Source of the DNA: Roseiconus nitratireducens
Lineage (GTDB): Bacteria; Planctomycetota; Planctomycetia; Pirellulales; Pirellulaceae
NCBI RefSeq assembly: GCF_008629675.1
Contig: NZ_VWOX01000013.1
Location: 124,001 to 188,000 of the forward strand
DNA: 64,000 bases
Direction of reading: 5' to 3'
Shown: positions 46,487-54,958 of the stretch, in pieces
How positions within the stretch are numbered: position 1 is the stretch's first letter
How the letters are laid out: each line of letters starts with the position of its first letter
The notes under the pieces: model-generated
The model's database searches: none
Told to the model about the DNA's origin: nothing
The model's input: the letters and a program-made list of their open reading frames with translations, nothing else
Program-made: the position numbers and the translations under genes

Positions 46487-47047
46487 ATGACGTCACATCG
46501 AATTTACTTGATCGGGTATCGCGGAACCGGCAAAACGACCGTCGGAAAGATGATCGCGGAGCAAACGGGGGGAACTTTCGTGGATCTGGACGCCGAGATC
46601 GAGCGGATCTCCAATCAGACCATCCAGGAGATCTTCCGAGATAGCGGAGAAGCGGTATTCCGTGACCGAGAAACCGAATGTTTGACCACCGTGGCCGCCG
46701 ATCAGGTGGGGACGGCGGACGCACCCCAGGTGGTCTCGTTGGGCGGTGGGGTGATTTTGCGTCCGCAGAATCGGGTGGTGATCGAGGAAACCGGCTGGTG
46801 TGTTTGCCTGACGGCGGCTGCCAAGACATTGGTCGATCGAATTTCACAGGACCGGACCACTTCGGACAAACGTCCCGCGTTGACGGATTTGTCGCCGGAA
46901 CAAGAGGTGGCTCATCTGCTTTCCGAGCGAGACCCGCTGTATCGGGAGGCCGCGGACGTCTTGATCAGCACCGACGGGAAAACGCCGCAGGCGGTGGCGG
47001 AAGAGATCATTCACTGCTGGCAATCCGGGGACGACCCGGCGAATTGA
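46487..47047 (+). CDS. aroK: Shikimate kinase
   Basis: A 186-residue P-loop kinase of the chorismate pathway. ATG 46487 (MTSHRIYLIGYRGTGKTTVG) shows the Walker A motif GYRGTGKT. The shikimate-binding DLD (FVDLDAEIE) and GGGVI (SLGGGVILRP) motifs follow, then the LID arginine region. It phosphorylates shikimate at the 3-hydroxyl. Upstream in-frame sequence is not protein. The gene shares a 47-bp divergent promoter region with the SGNH hydrolase gene. Confidence 0.93.
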   Translation: MTSHRIYLIGYRGTGKTTVGKMIAEQTGGTFVDLDAEIERISNQTIQEIFRDSGEAVFRDRETECLTTVAADQVGTADAPQVVSLGGGVILRPQNRVVIEETGWCVCLTAAAKTLVDRISQDRTTSDKRPALTDLSPEQEVAHLLSERDPLYREAADVLISTDGKTPQAVAEEIIHCWQSGDDPAN

Positions 47048-47269
47048 TCCGAGCCCTGCGGTGTGGCAATTTTTACGCGAAACCGGTCTTTTGCCCTCTT
47101 CGCCCCAGTCGGTACGCTTTCCCAAAACATCTCGATTGCCGTACCGGCCGAAGCCACGCCTTGCGTCGGCTTGCCGTCGTTGCTTCTCGGATCCGGTCTC
47201 GATCCGAGATGGACGCATCGGTCGACGCGGATCGCACTTCATTGTCGTTGAATTTGAAAGGACGCCCCT

Positions 47270-48016
47270 GTGTTCATCGCTGCTTCCACCGAATGTTGGC
47301 CGGAACTTGACCTGCGAGAATCGATCGAGCTGCTCTCCGATCTGGAATTTGCCGCGATCGAGATTGCGCTGCATGAAACGGGGAATGTCAAACCGAGCGA
47401 GTTGCTGGAGGACATGGACCGGTCGATCCAGCTGCTGCGGCACACGCATCGCTTGGATATTTCCGGATACAGTGTCCAATTGGGAACCACCGGGCCGGAG
47501 CACTACGACCAGTTCGCCAAGCTTAGTTGGCTGGCCAAGACCACCAAGGTGGTCACCATCACGGTCCCGTCAGCGGAGCAGGGGACACCGTTCAACGAAG
47601 AGGTCGAACACCTGCAGAAGCTGGTGGAAATCGGTGAAACCGAAGGCGTTCGCGTGGCGGTCAAGAGCCAATTGGGGTGTCTGAGCGAGGATCCGGATAC
47701 GCTGATGGTGTTGTGCAACAATGTGGACGGGTTGGGGATCGCCTTGGATCCGAGCGTTTACATCACCGGTTCGGCGAAAGGGAAAAACCTGGACAACATT
47801 TTGAAATTTGTGTGCAACGTCCACCTGCGTGACACGCGCCCGGACGCCTTTCAGGTCAGCGTCGGGCAGGGGGAAGTCGATTACGGCAAATTGATCACGC
47901 AGTTGGAACGCGAGAAATACGATCGAGCGTTGACCGTCCACATGGCACCGCTGGAGGGCCTGGATCATCGTGTCGAACTGCGCAAATTGCGTCGATTGCT
48001 TGAAACCCTGGTGTAA
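47270..48016 (+). CDS. Sugar phosphate isomerase/epimerase-like TIM-barrel protein
   Basis: A 248-residue protein starting at GTG 47270, with AAAGGA upstream. It matches the AP endonuclease 2/xylose isomerase-like TIM barrel: EFAAIEIALHE, VTITVPSAEQGTPFNEEVEH and VCNVHLRDTRPDAFQVSVGQG. The usual metal ligands (Glu, His, Asp) appear as IEIALHE and VHLRD, with GEVDYGKL as the typical end. The substrate is unknown. The next gene starts 18 bp later, so they may be co-transcribed. Confidence 0.8.
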   Translation: MFIAASTECWPELDLRESIELLSDLEFAAIEIALHETGNVKPSELLEDMDRSIQLLRHTHRLDISGYSVQLGTTGPEHYDQFAKLSWLAKTTKVVTITVPSAEQGTPFNEEVEHLQKLVEIGETEGVRVAVKSQLGCLSEDPDTLMVLCNNVDGLGIALDPSVYITGSAKGKNLDNILKFVCNVHLRDTRPDAFQVSVGQGEVDYGKLITQLEREKYDRALTVHMAPLEGLDHRVELRKLRRLLETLV

Positions 48017-48033
48017 TCGACGCGGGGATTCGC

Positions 48034-48783
48034 GTGGCCGAGCAACAAGACTCCTTGGGCTTTGAATCGCTCAGCGCGTTCGCCGCGGCGACTCGCCAGG
48101 CGCTGCAGACGTTGTCCGACTGTTGGCCAAAGCTGCGTCCCCACTCGCGGTTCGGACCCCGATTGGCGTATGGACGCCATCGTGGACCGGCGCGGATCCA
48201 CTCACGCGCCGCGGCGGTGGTGGCGATGCTCTATCCCCACGGCGATCGGGGTGAGTTGTGTCTGACGCTGACGCGTCGCCCGACCACGCTCAGCCATCAC
48301 GGCGGCCAAATCTGTCTCCCCGGCGGCAAGATCGAAGACGGTGAGTCGGCCGACCAGGCGGCGTTGCGAGAGTTCCGCGAGGAGTTGGGCGTCGACCCGG
48401 GTGGGGTGGAAACGATCGGACGGTTGTCACCGATCTATGTGTTCGCCAGCGACAATCGTGTCGAAACGATCGTGTTACTCTCCCAGGGGCCGTGGAACCG
48501 CTGGGATCCCGATCCGGTGGAAGTGGACGAGGTGATCGAGATTCCGCTGACGGAACTGGTTCAGCCGGAGCGTTGGCGAGTTTGTTGTAAAAAACGGTCT
48601 CGAACCGGTAAGCGCGCCAGCGGTGACGGAGTATTCCACTTTGAATTCGGCTATCAGTCGCTGGAAGTTGCCGATCTGGAAGGTCGTCGCCACGAAATCT
48701 GGGGGGCGACCGCGATCCTGATCGACGAGTTGGCCCGAGTTTTGCGTTCAGCAGTGAGCGCAGGGCCGAACTGCCAGACTTGA
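48034..48783 (+). CDS. Nudix hydrolase, CoA pyrophosphatase-like
   Basis: A 249-residue protein starting at GTG 48034. The Nudix box fits GX5EX7REUXEEXGU (GGKIEDGESADQAALREFRE, then ELGV). Upstream LTRRPTTLSHHGGQICLPGG resembles the CoA pyrophosphatase (NudL/YeaB) signature. These enzymes cleave CoA or short-chain acyl-CoA to phosphopantetheine and ADP. It is longer than the usual about 190 residues, with a basic loop (CCKKRSRTGKRASG). It follows the TIM-barrel gene. Confidence 0.87.
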   Translation: MAEQQDSLGFESLSAFAAATRQALQTLSDCWPKLRPHSRFGPRLAYGRHRGPARIHSRAAAVVAMLYPHGDRGELCLTLTRRPTTLSHHGGQICLPGGKIEDGESADQAALREFREELGVDPGGVETIGRLSPIYVFASDNRVETIVLLSQGPWNRWDPDPVEVDEVIEIPLTELVQPERWRVCCKKRSRTGKRASGDGVFHFEFGYQSLEVADLEGRRHEIWGATAILIDELARVLRSAVSAGPNCQT

Positions 48784-49033
48784 TTTCTGGACTGCCTTGG
48801 CGGCACACGTTTCTCGGACGGTTTGCCGCCCAAGTCACGCTTTTCGCGGGCGGGTTGCCCGCCGGTTGCCAAATTCAGTTTGCCGAATTCCGTTTGTCGG
48901 GGGACCGCGTCGGAATGTCACCGTCGTGACCGCTGGTTGGCCGACCGTCGTCGGACACCTACAATTCGCGAAAGGTCGGCTGGCGAATTCCCCTACCACC
49001 ACTCCCATTCTCATTCTTTCGAGGACATCAGCG

Positions 49034-49363
49034 ATGGCTTCTGACGCAGTGATCGAATTCACCCAAGACAATTTTGAGTCGGAAGTGCTCAATGCCGACG
49101 GCCCCGTGTTGGTCGACTTCTGGGCGCCGTGGTGCGGACCTTGCCGTGCAATCGCGCCGATGATCGACCAATTGGCCGCGGAAAACCAATCCGCGAAGAT
49201 CGGCAAGCTGAATATCGATGATGCCCCGGACGTGGCTCAACGTTTCGGCATCACCGGGATCCCCACCTTGTTGCTGTTCAAAAACGGCGAGGTCGAGCAC
49301 AGCTTCCGCGGTGGGAACACCACCAAGTCCGCATTGCAGGACGCGATCAACGCTTCCGTTTGA
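49034..49363 (+). CDS. trxA: Thioredoxin
   Basis: A 109-residue thioredoxin. ATG 49034 (MASDAVIEFTQDNFESEVLN) is chosen; there is no strong ribosome-binding site. The active site is FWAPWCGPCRAIAP and the cis-proline is in GITGIPTLLLFKNGE. It reduces disulfides in the cytoplasm. The gene ends 18 bp before thyA, so it may start a trxA-thyA-folA run. Confidence 0.95.
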   Translation: MASDAVIEFTQDNFESEVLNADGPVLVDFWAPWCGPCRAIAPMIDQLAAENQSAKIGKLNIDDAPDVAQRFGITGIPTLLLFKNGEVEHSFRGGNTTKSALQDAINASV

Positions 49364-49381
49364 TCCGGACACCGGCTTCCC

Positions 49382-50176
49382 ATGTTGCAATACCTTCGAC
49401 TGTTGGAAGAGATCCTTGAATCGGGTTCCGACCGCGGTGATCGCACCGGGGTGGGCACCCGTGGGCTCTTCGGTCGGCAGATGCGATTTGATCTGTCCGA
49501 GGGGTTTCCCCTGGTGACGACCAAAAAGCTTCACATCCGCTCGATCATCTATGAATTGCTCTGGTTCTTGCGCGGTGACACCAACATCGGTTGGCTCAAT
49601 GACAAGGGCGTCAAAATTTGGGACGAATGGGCCGACGAGGATGGCGAACTGGGTCCGGTCTACGGGCACCAATGGCGGTCCTGGCCGACGCCGGACGGGC
49701 ATACCATCGATCAGATCGCGTGGGTGGAAAACGAGATTCGGGTCAACCCGCAGTCGCGTCGGTTGATCGTTTCGGCCTGGAACGTTGCCGACGTGGCGTC
49801 GATGGCTCTGCCCCCCTGCCACACGATGTTCCAGTTCTATGTCGCCGACGGTCGGTTGTCCTGCCAGCTGTATCAACGCAGCGCCGATGTGTTTCTGGGG
49901 GTGCCGTTCAATATCGCCAGCTACGCCCTGTTGACCATGATGATGGCCCGGGTCACCGATCTGGAGCCGGGGCATTTCGTGCACACCTTTGGGGATGTGC
50001 ACTTGTACCAGAACCACTTCGAACAGGCCCGCGAACAGCTTTCTCGCGAGCCCAAGCCGCTTCCGCAGATGGTGATCCATTCGTCACCGGAGTCGGTTGA
50101 CGGATTCCGGTTCGAAGACTTCAAGGTTGTCGATTACGACCCACATCCGCACATCAAAGCGCCGGTGGCGGTTTAG
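49382..50176 (+). CDS. thyA: Thymidylate synthase
   Basis: A 264-residue ThyA, the standard length. Marks: the folate-binding start (YLRLLEEILESGSDRGDRTG), catalytic Cys in MALPPCHTMFQFYV, and the ARVTDLEPGHFVHTFGDVHL stretch. It methylates dUMP to dTMP with methylene-tetrahydrofolate, producing dihydrofolate. The folA gene is five bases downstream, which recycles that product. Confidence 0.97.
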   Translation: MLQYLRLLEEILESGSDRGDRTGVGTRGLFGRQMRFDLSEGFPLVTTKKLHIRSIIYELLWFLRGDTNIGWLNDKGVKIWDEWADEDGELGPVYGHQWRSWPTPDGHTIDQIAWVENEIRVNPQSRRLIVSAWNVADVASMALPPCHTMFQFYVADGRLSCQLYQRSADVFLGVPFNIASYALLTMMMARVTDLEPGHFVHTFGDVHLYQNHFEQAREQLSREPKPLPQMVIHSSPESVDGFRFEDFKVVDYDPHPHIKAPVAV

Positions 50177-50181
50177 GGCGG

Positions 50182-50703
50182 ATGGAGACGACGACGCACC
50201 CGTTGATCGCCGTGGTGGCCGCGACCCCGTCGGGGGTGATCGGCCGCGACGGCGACATGCCTTGGAGGCTGCGGCAGGACCTGCAGCGGTTCAAGCGGAT
50301 GACGATGGGGGGCGTGTTGCTGATGGGACGGAAGACGTTCGAATCCATTGGCCGCCCGTTGCCGGGGCGTCGCACCGTTGTGATCACCCGGGACGCGGCC
50401 TGGAGTGCCCCCGGCGTGCAGACCGCCGCGAGCCCGGAGGCGGCGATCGGCCAGATCGGTGGCGAGCGGGGATTCGTTGTCGGCGGGGCGCAGATCTACG
50501 CGGCGTTGCTGCCGCGATGTGACGAAATCTGGCTGACCCGGGTCTGGTCGGGGGTGAACGGAGAGACCCGGGTGGAGCTGGATTTGAGCGAATTCCGCGT
50601 GATGGAGCGGGAACGCGTCCCGGCGGGGCTTCGCGACGACGTCCCCACGGAGTTCCGAAGGTACGTCCGCAAGGCGGGAAAAAGCTTCCCGCAAAAATCC
50701 TGA
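50182..50703 (+). CDS. folA: Dihydrofolate reductase
   Basis: A 173-residue DHFR. It has the ATPSGVIGRDGDMPWRLRQD start, the nucleotide-binding GRKTFESIGRPLPGR and GFVVGGAQIYAALLP. It regenerates tetrahydrofolate from the dihydrofolate made by ThyA. It starts five bases after the thyA stop, so the pair is one operon. Together with folP at 22 kb, two folate steps are in this window. Confidence 0.95.
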   Translation: METTTHPLIAVVAATPSGVIGRDGDMPWRLRQDLQRFKRMTMGGVLLMGRKTFESIGRPLPGRRTVVITRDAAWSAPGVQTAASPEAAIGQIGGERGFVVGGAQIYAALLPRCDEIWLTRVWSGVNGETRVELDLSEFRVMERERVPAGLRDDVPTEFRRYVRKAGKSFPQKS

Positions 50704-50723
50704 AAAAGAGCGGACAGTGGCCA

Positions 50724-50753
50724 TTGAGCAAAAAGGGGACCGTTCGCTATAGT
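50724..50753 (+). promoter_or_regulatory. Candidate promoter of the rpsM-rplQ cluster
   Basis: TTGAGC (50724-50729) and TATAGT (50748-50753) are 18 bp apart, about 150 bp upstream of the rpsM start and 20 bp past the folA stop. Both hexamers are close to the housekeeping consensus. Transcription would start near 50760. Confidence 0.5.
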
Positions 50754-50902
50754 CCGGGATTCTTGGCCAGCACTTTTTGGGCATTTTAGGGCGACCCTTC
50801 CGCAGATCCTCCCTGGCGGCACGGTCGCGTTCCCAGAACGCCGGCGAAAAGCATTGTGTGTAGTTGCATTCCCTTGAAGAAGATTATTGCAGGAGTCTCG
50901 CC

Positions 50903-51286
50903 ATGCCCCGTTTGTTGGGCGTCGACATCCCAAACGACAAGCAAATCCAGTATTCGTTGACGTATTTGTACGGCGTCGGACTGTACACGGCACGTGAAAC
51001 GTGTGAAAAGCTGGGTGTCGATCCGACTCGCGCGGCCAGCGACCTGGGTGAAGACGAACTCGGTCAGATCGCGGCACTTCTCGAACGTGATTACACGGTC
51101 GAAGGTCCGCTACGTCGCCAGGTCACGCAGAACATCAGCCGTCTGCGTGAAATCAAATCCTACCGCGGAATGCGTCACCGTGTCGGCCTGCCGGTGCGTG
51201 GGCAACGGACCAAGACCAATTCACGGACCCGCAAGGGCCCCAAGAAGACCGTCGCCGGAAAGAAAGGCGTGAAGGATCTCCGCTAA
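50903..51286 (+). CDS. rpsM: Ribosomal protein S13
   Basis: A 127-residue S13 with a clear ribosome-binding site (AGGAG, eight bases before ATG 50903). Family marks are RLLGVDIPNDKQIQYSLTYL, the helix-hairpin-helix YGVGLYTARETCEKLG, RQVTQNISRL and the basic tail GQRTKTNSRTRKGPKKT. It sits in the head of the small subunit and contacts the large subunit. First gene of the rpoA cluster here. Confidence 0.97.
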   Translation: MPRLLGVDIPNDKQIQYSLTYLYGVGLYTARETCEKLGVDPTRAASDLGEDELGQIAALLERDYTVEGPLRRQVTQNISRLREIKSYRGMRHRVGLPVRGQRTKTNSRTRKGPKKTVAGKKGVKDLR

Positions 51287-51492
51287 GTCGCGGAGACGGT
51301 CAGCTGTTCGGGAAACGGATGTTCCCGCGCGATCGGACGCCCGTCGGTGCAACGCATCGGCGGCGCGGAGACCGATCCACCAGTCAAGATGTTTTAACGC
51401 CGGGCCGGCGCGCCGATTTGAAGATCGGAAGCGTTTTCCCGCGGGCGGCACAACAACCGATACCGATTCATTTAGTCTTTTAGGGCTTTGGT

Positions 51493-51876
51493 GTGGCTAA
51501 GAGTAATAAAAAGAAACGCGTGCGGCGCAACGTGACCAACGGGATCGCGCACATTCATGCAACGTTCAATAACACGACGGTCACGATCACCGACGTCAAA
51601 GGCGACACGTTGTGCTGGGCGAGCGCCGGGACCAGTGGTTTCAAGGGCAGCCGTAAGAGCACCCCGTTCGCCGGCCAGTGTGCCGCCCAGCAAGCAGCCG
51701 AAAAGGCCAGCAAGTTTGGGATGCGTGACGTCGAAGTTCGTGTCAAAGGCCCGGGCTCTGGACGCGAAAGCGCCATCACTGCTCTGCAGGCGGCTGGGCT
51801 GAAGGTCAAGCAGATCGAGGACGTGACGCCGATCCCGCACAACGGTTGTCGCCCACGCAAGAAACGCCGCGTCTAA
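51493..51876 (+). CDS. rpsK: Ribosomal protein S11
   Basis: A 127-residue S11 starting at GTG 51493. Marks: GIAHIHATFNNTTVTITDVK, ASAGTSGFKGSRKSTPFAGQ, GPGSGRESAI and the end PIPHNGCRPRKKRRV. It lies in the small-subunit platform near the mRNA exit. The 206-bp gap after rpsM is large for a ribosomal operon, and no rpmJ is seen there. Confidence 0.97.
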   Translation: MAKSNKKKRVRRNVTNGIAHIHATFNNTTVTITDVKGDTLCWASAGTSGFKGSRKSTPFAGQCAAQQAAEKASKFGMRDVEVRVKGPGSGRESAITALQAAGLKVKQIEDVTPIPHNGCRPRKKRRV

Positions 51877-52057
51877 CGCCCCGCGGATGCGACCGGACGC
51901 CAGGCAGCGATGTCCCCGATGACTCGCAGCCGCGTCGAACAGCGTCGCCCAGCAAGACGGTCACCTGCCGGAGTGATCGTCTATCCCATTTTCCGGTGGT
52001 TTCCAGCGAAGGTATTGCTCCTTCGTCACAGCTCTCCCGATCGACAGGTTCACAACG

Positions 52058-53047
52058 ATGCATATCCGTTGGCGTGGCATGGAACTTCCCAGCACCCTGG
52101 AAGTTGACCGCGAATCACTCTCCCCGACCTACGGCAAGTTCTTCGCCGAACCGTTTGAACGCGGTTTCGGTACCAGCGTCGGCAACAGCCTGCGACGTGT
52201 CCTGCTGAGCAGCCTGATGGGCAGCGCGGTGACGCAGATCAAAATCCGCGGCGCCCAGCACGAATTCACGAACATCCCGGGCGTCCTGGAAGACGTCACC
52301 GACATCGTTTTGAACGTCAAGAGCCTGGTCGTTCGCAACCACAGCGAAGCGACCCGCGTGATCACGCTGGAGTCCGACAAGGCGGGCGAATTGCGTGCCG
52401 CTGACATTCAGACCGACTCCGACGTCGAAATCATCAACAAGGACCTGGTCCTGGCAACGTTGACCGAAGACGTTCCGTTCATGATGGAAATGGTCGTCGA
52501 GAACGGTCGCGGCTATGTGCCCTCCAGCGAACACAGCAGCGTCGATCACGAGATCGGCATCATCCCGATCGATGCCGTGTACAGCCCGATCACCCGCGTG
52601 CGGTACGAAGTGGAAGAGACCCGCGTCGGACAAAAGACCAACTACGACAAGTTGGTTCTGGAAATCTGGACCGACGGAAGCGTCAATCCGGAATTGGCGC
52701 TGGTCGAATCCGCCAAGATCCTCCGCAAGCACCTCAACCCGTTCGTGCAGTACCGCGAACTGGGGCCGAGCATCTTCTCGGCAGCTCGCGGTGGTGCCGG
52801 ATCGCCCGAGGCCCAGCTGGAAGCAAAGTTGAACATGTCGCTGGCCGATCTCCGCCTGTCGGTGCGGGCCAACAACTGTCTGGAAAGCGAAAACATCCAA
52901 ACCGTTCGCGATTTGGTTCAACGCAACGAAGATCAACTGTTGGAAGTTCGCAACTTCGGTGATACCACGCTGAACGAAGTTCGCGAAAAACTGGCCCAGT
53001 ACGGCCTGCACCTCGGGATGCGTGTCCCCGCGCAACCGATGTTTTAG
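52058..53047 (+). CDS. rpoA: RNA polymerase alpha subunit
   Basis: A 329-residue alpha subunit. The N-terminal assembly domain has FAEPFERGFGTSVGNSLRRV and GAQHEFTNIPGVLEDVTDIV. The C-terminal DNA-binding domain has LRLSVRANNCLESENIQTVR and LLEVRNFGDTTLNEVREKLA. It nucleates polymerase assembly. The gene directly follows rpsK; rpsD, which often lies between them in other bacteria, is absent. Confidence 0.98.
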   Translation: MHIRWRGMELPSTLEVDRESLSPTYGKFFAEPFERGFGTSVGNSLRRVLLSSLMGSAVTQIKIRGAQHEFTNIPGVLEDVTDIVLNVKSLVVRNHSEATRVITLESDKAGELRAADIQTDSDVEIINKDLVLATLTEDVPFMMEMVVENGRGYVPSSEHSSVDHEIGIIPIDAVYSPITRVRYEVEETRVGQKTNYDKLVLEIWTDGSVNPELALVESAKILRKHLNPFVQYRELGPSIFSAARGGAGSPEAQLEAKLNMSLADLRLSVRANNCLESENIQTVRDLVQRNEDQLLEVRNFGDTTLNEVREKLAQYGLHLGMRVPAQPMF

Positions 53048-53113
53048 TCACCGGTTGGACCCGCCCGGTCCGACCCGTCCCAATCAAGTCACCTCACCTT
53101 ACCCGATAACGTC

Positions 53114-53776
53114 ATGCGACACCGACGACGCGGCCGCACACTGGGACGAAGTCCCAGCCACCGAAAGGCCATGCTGAAAAACCTTGCCAGCGCCCTGTTC
53201 CTGACCGAACGCGACGCGGAATTGGACGACAACGCGCCCAAAGTGCAAGGCCGAATCACCACCACCTTGCACAAGGCCAAGGAAGTTCGTCCGCTGGTCG
53301 AGAAGTGCATCACGATCGCGAAAAAGTCGCTGCCGCACGCTGAGGAAGCTGCCAAGTACGCCTGCGATGCCGATCGTGGAAGCGACAAGTACAAGCAGTG
53401 GCGCGAAAGCGACGACTGGCAAAAGTGGGTCGCCGCTCGGGCGCCCGTCGTTGCCGCCCAACGTCGCGTCGTGCAATTGATCGGTGACAAGGAAGCGACC
53501 GCGATCCTGTTCGGCACGATTGCCGAACGCTATGTCGATCGACCCGGTGGTTACACCCGCGTCCTGCGACTGGCAATGCCACGATTGGGCGACGCCGGAA
53601 CCCGGGCCATTTTGGAATTGGTCGGAAAGAACGATCGCGTCACCCGCAAAGCCGAACGCCCGTCGTTTGACGAGCAACCCGAATCGGAAGATCGGGAGCC
53701 GGTGGCAGCCGGCGCCGCCGCGGAATCAAAACCAGAAGCGGCCGAATCGGACGATTCCGAAACCAAGGAATCCTGA
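53114..53776 (+). CDS. rplQ: Ribosomal protein L17, long form
   Basis: A 220-residue L17, against about 120-130 in most bacteria. The N-terminus (MRHRRRGRTLGRSPSHRKAM) and the GGYTRVLRLAMPRLGDAG motif are canonical. Between them are extra stretches (ERDAELDDNAPKVQG and about 35 residues around RGSDKYKQWRESDDWQKW). An acidic Ala/Glu tail follows (AAESKPEAAESDDSETKES). Last gene before a strong terminator. Confidence 0.95.
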   Translation: MRHRRRGRTLGRSPSHRKAMLKNLASALFLTERDAELDDNAPKVQGRITTTLHKAKEVRPLVEKCITIAKKSLPHAEEAAKYACDADRGSDKYKQWRESDDWQKWVAARAPVVAAQRRVVQLIGDKEATAILFGTIAERYVDRPGGYTRVLRLAMPRLGDAGTRAILELVGKNDRVTRKAERPSFDEQPESEDREPVAAGAAAESKPEAAESDDSETKES

Positions 53777-53903
53777 CCGGTTTCGCAACGGATCCGGCCG
53801 TCGCACTGCGACCTTCAATCAAGGACCTTCAAGGAGCGGCCAGGATCCGGGATCGAGCGTCGATCTCATCGACGGTGTGACGCTTGGTGGGCGAGCGTCC
53901 TCT

Positions 53904-54602
53904 CTACTGACACGCATCAGCCGATACGAACCATCGTGTCGGCTTGATTTTTTGGGACGGGTAGCGGTCCGCATCGGCCGGCCCCTGCAGGACCTGTTGC
54001 AACGCGTCCCGCTTAGCCTGGCCCGTGATCAGGAACCAGATGTTGCGTCCGCTCTCGATGGCGGGGTAGGTCAGCGTGTAGCGAAACGCATCGAACTTCG
54101 GCACCCAATTCTGAACGAACCACCGGTCCCGGACGGATAACGCGTCGGTGCCCGGAAAAAGGGAGGCCGTGTGGGCGTCGTCGCCCATTCCCAGCAGCAC
54201 CAAATCCCACTCCGGGGATCCGGTCTGGAAGTGTTCGCGAAGCGTCTGCTCGTACTGCCGGGCGGCGTCATCGGGATCATCGACGTTGACCGGGACGGGA
54301 TGCTGATTGGCTTGGGGGATCGGGACCTGATCCAAAAGCGCCGTCTTGACCATCCGAAAATTGCTGTCGGGATGATCCGGCGGTACGTTGCGTTCGTCGC
54401 CCCAAAACCAGTGGATCGCGTCCCAGGGCAGGTTACGTTGGGACAGCAATTCGTAAACACGTTTGGGAGTCGAGCCACCGGAAAGCGAGACGTTGAACGT
54501 GCCTCGCTGAGCCACGGTTTCGTTCACCAGGTCACAGAATGCATCGGTCACCGCCTGTTGCAGGGTGGGCACATCGGGAAAGGGTTCAAAGGGAGCATTC
54601 AT
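53904..54602 (-). CDS. pgl: 6-phosphogluconolactonase
   Basis: A 232-residue enzyme of the oxidative pentose phosphate pathway. ATG 54602 (MNAPFEPFPDVP) is preferred; ATG 54626 adds eight residues. Marks are FNVSLSGGSTPKRVYELL, FWGDERNVPPDHPDSNFRMV and LGMGDDAHTASLFPG. It hydrolyses 6-phosphogluconolactone. The gene is convergent with rplQ, and the terminator of the ribosomal cluster lies within its last 50 coding bases. Confidence 0.93.
   Translation of the reverse strand: MNAPFEPFPDVPTLQQAVTDAFCDLVNETVAQRGTFNVSLSGGSTPKRVYELLSQRNLPWDAIHWFWGDERNVPPDHPDSNFRMVKTALLDQVPIPQANQHPVPVNVDDPDDAARQYEQTLREHFQTGSPEWDLVLLGMGDDAHTASLFPGTDALSVRDRWFVQNWVPKFDAFRYTLTYPAIESGRNIWFLITGQAKRDALQQVLQGPADADRYPSQKIKPTRWFVSADACQ
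53919..53953 (+). terminator. Intrinsic terminator of the rpsM-rplQ cluster, inside pgl
   Basis: Stem AGCCGATACGA / TCGTGTCGGCT (11 pairs, one G-U) with loop ACCA at 53919-53944, then TGA and six T residues. It lies 143 bp past the rplQ stop on the plus strand. The same bases encode the C-terminus of Pgl on the other strand, so the sequence serves two purposes. Confidence 0.85.
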
Positions 54603-54958
54603 CAATCGGAAGCATCCTGGATTCAAGGGGCCACGGCACGGCTATGGAGCGGCGCTGCGTGTTTCTGGCGATCGGAAACGCGTCCACGCCGGTTTGAACG
54701 CCGGGGGACCAGTCGATACGCTACCGTTGATCCGCTCGTGGTCAACCAGGATCCCCGTCGCCGGCGTTGTTGAAATCGGCTTTATCGGATCGTCCCACGC
54801 CGCAAGAACAGGTCCGGCTTGAAGTCCACTGATTGGCAAGGCTCGAGGGAGCCCCGTCGTCAAACGGTGGCGGAGCTGAAGATCCCACGCAAACGGATAC
54901 GGCGCTGTCCGTCTGTCCGATCACATCGCTCATCCAGTCCCCCAGCTGCAATTAAACA
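54603..54958. other. Divergent intergenic region, 356 bp
   Basis: This region lies between the divergent pgl and methyltransferase genes, so both promoters should be here. I see no clear promoter hexamers, hairpin or small gene. Confidence 0.5.

Noticed and set aside
50674..50692. Hairpin GCGGGAA/TTCCCGC at the end of folA as a terminator
   Set aside because: It is followed by A residues, not T, on the plus strand and has no T-run on the minus strand.
51287..51492. rpmJ (L36) between rpsM and rpsK
   Set aside because: No frame with the Cys/His zinc pattern of L36 exists in the gap.
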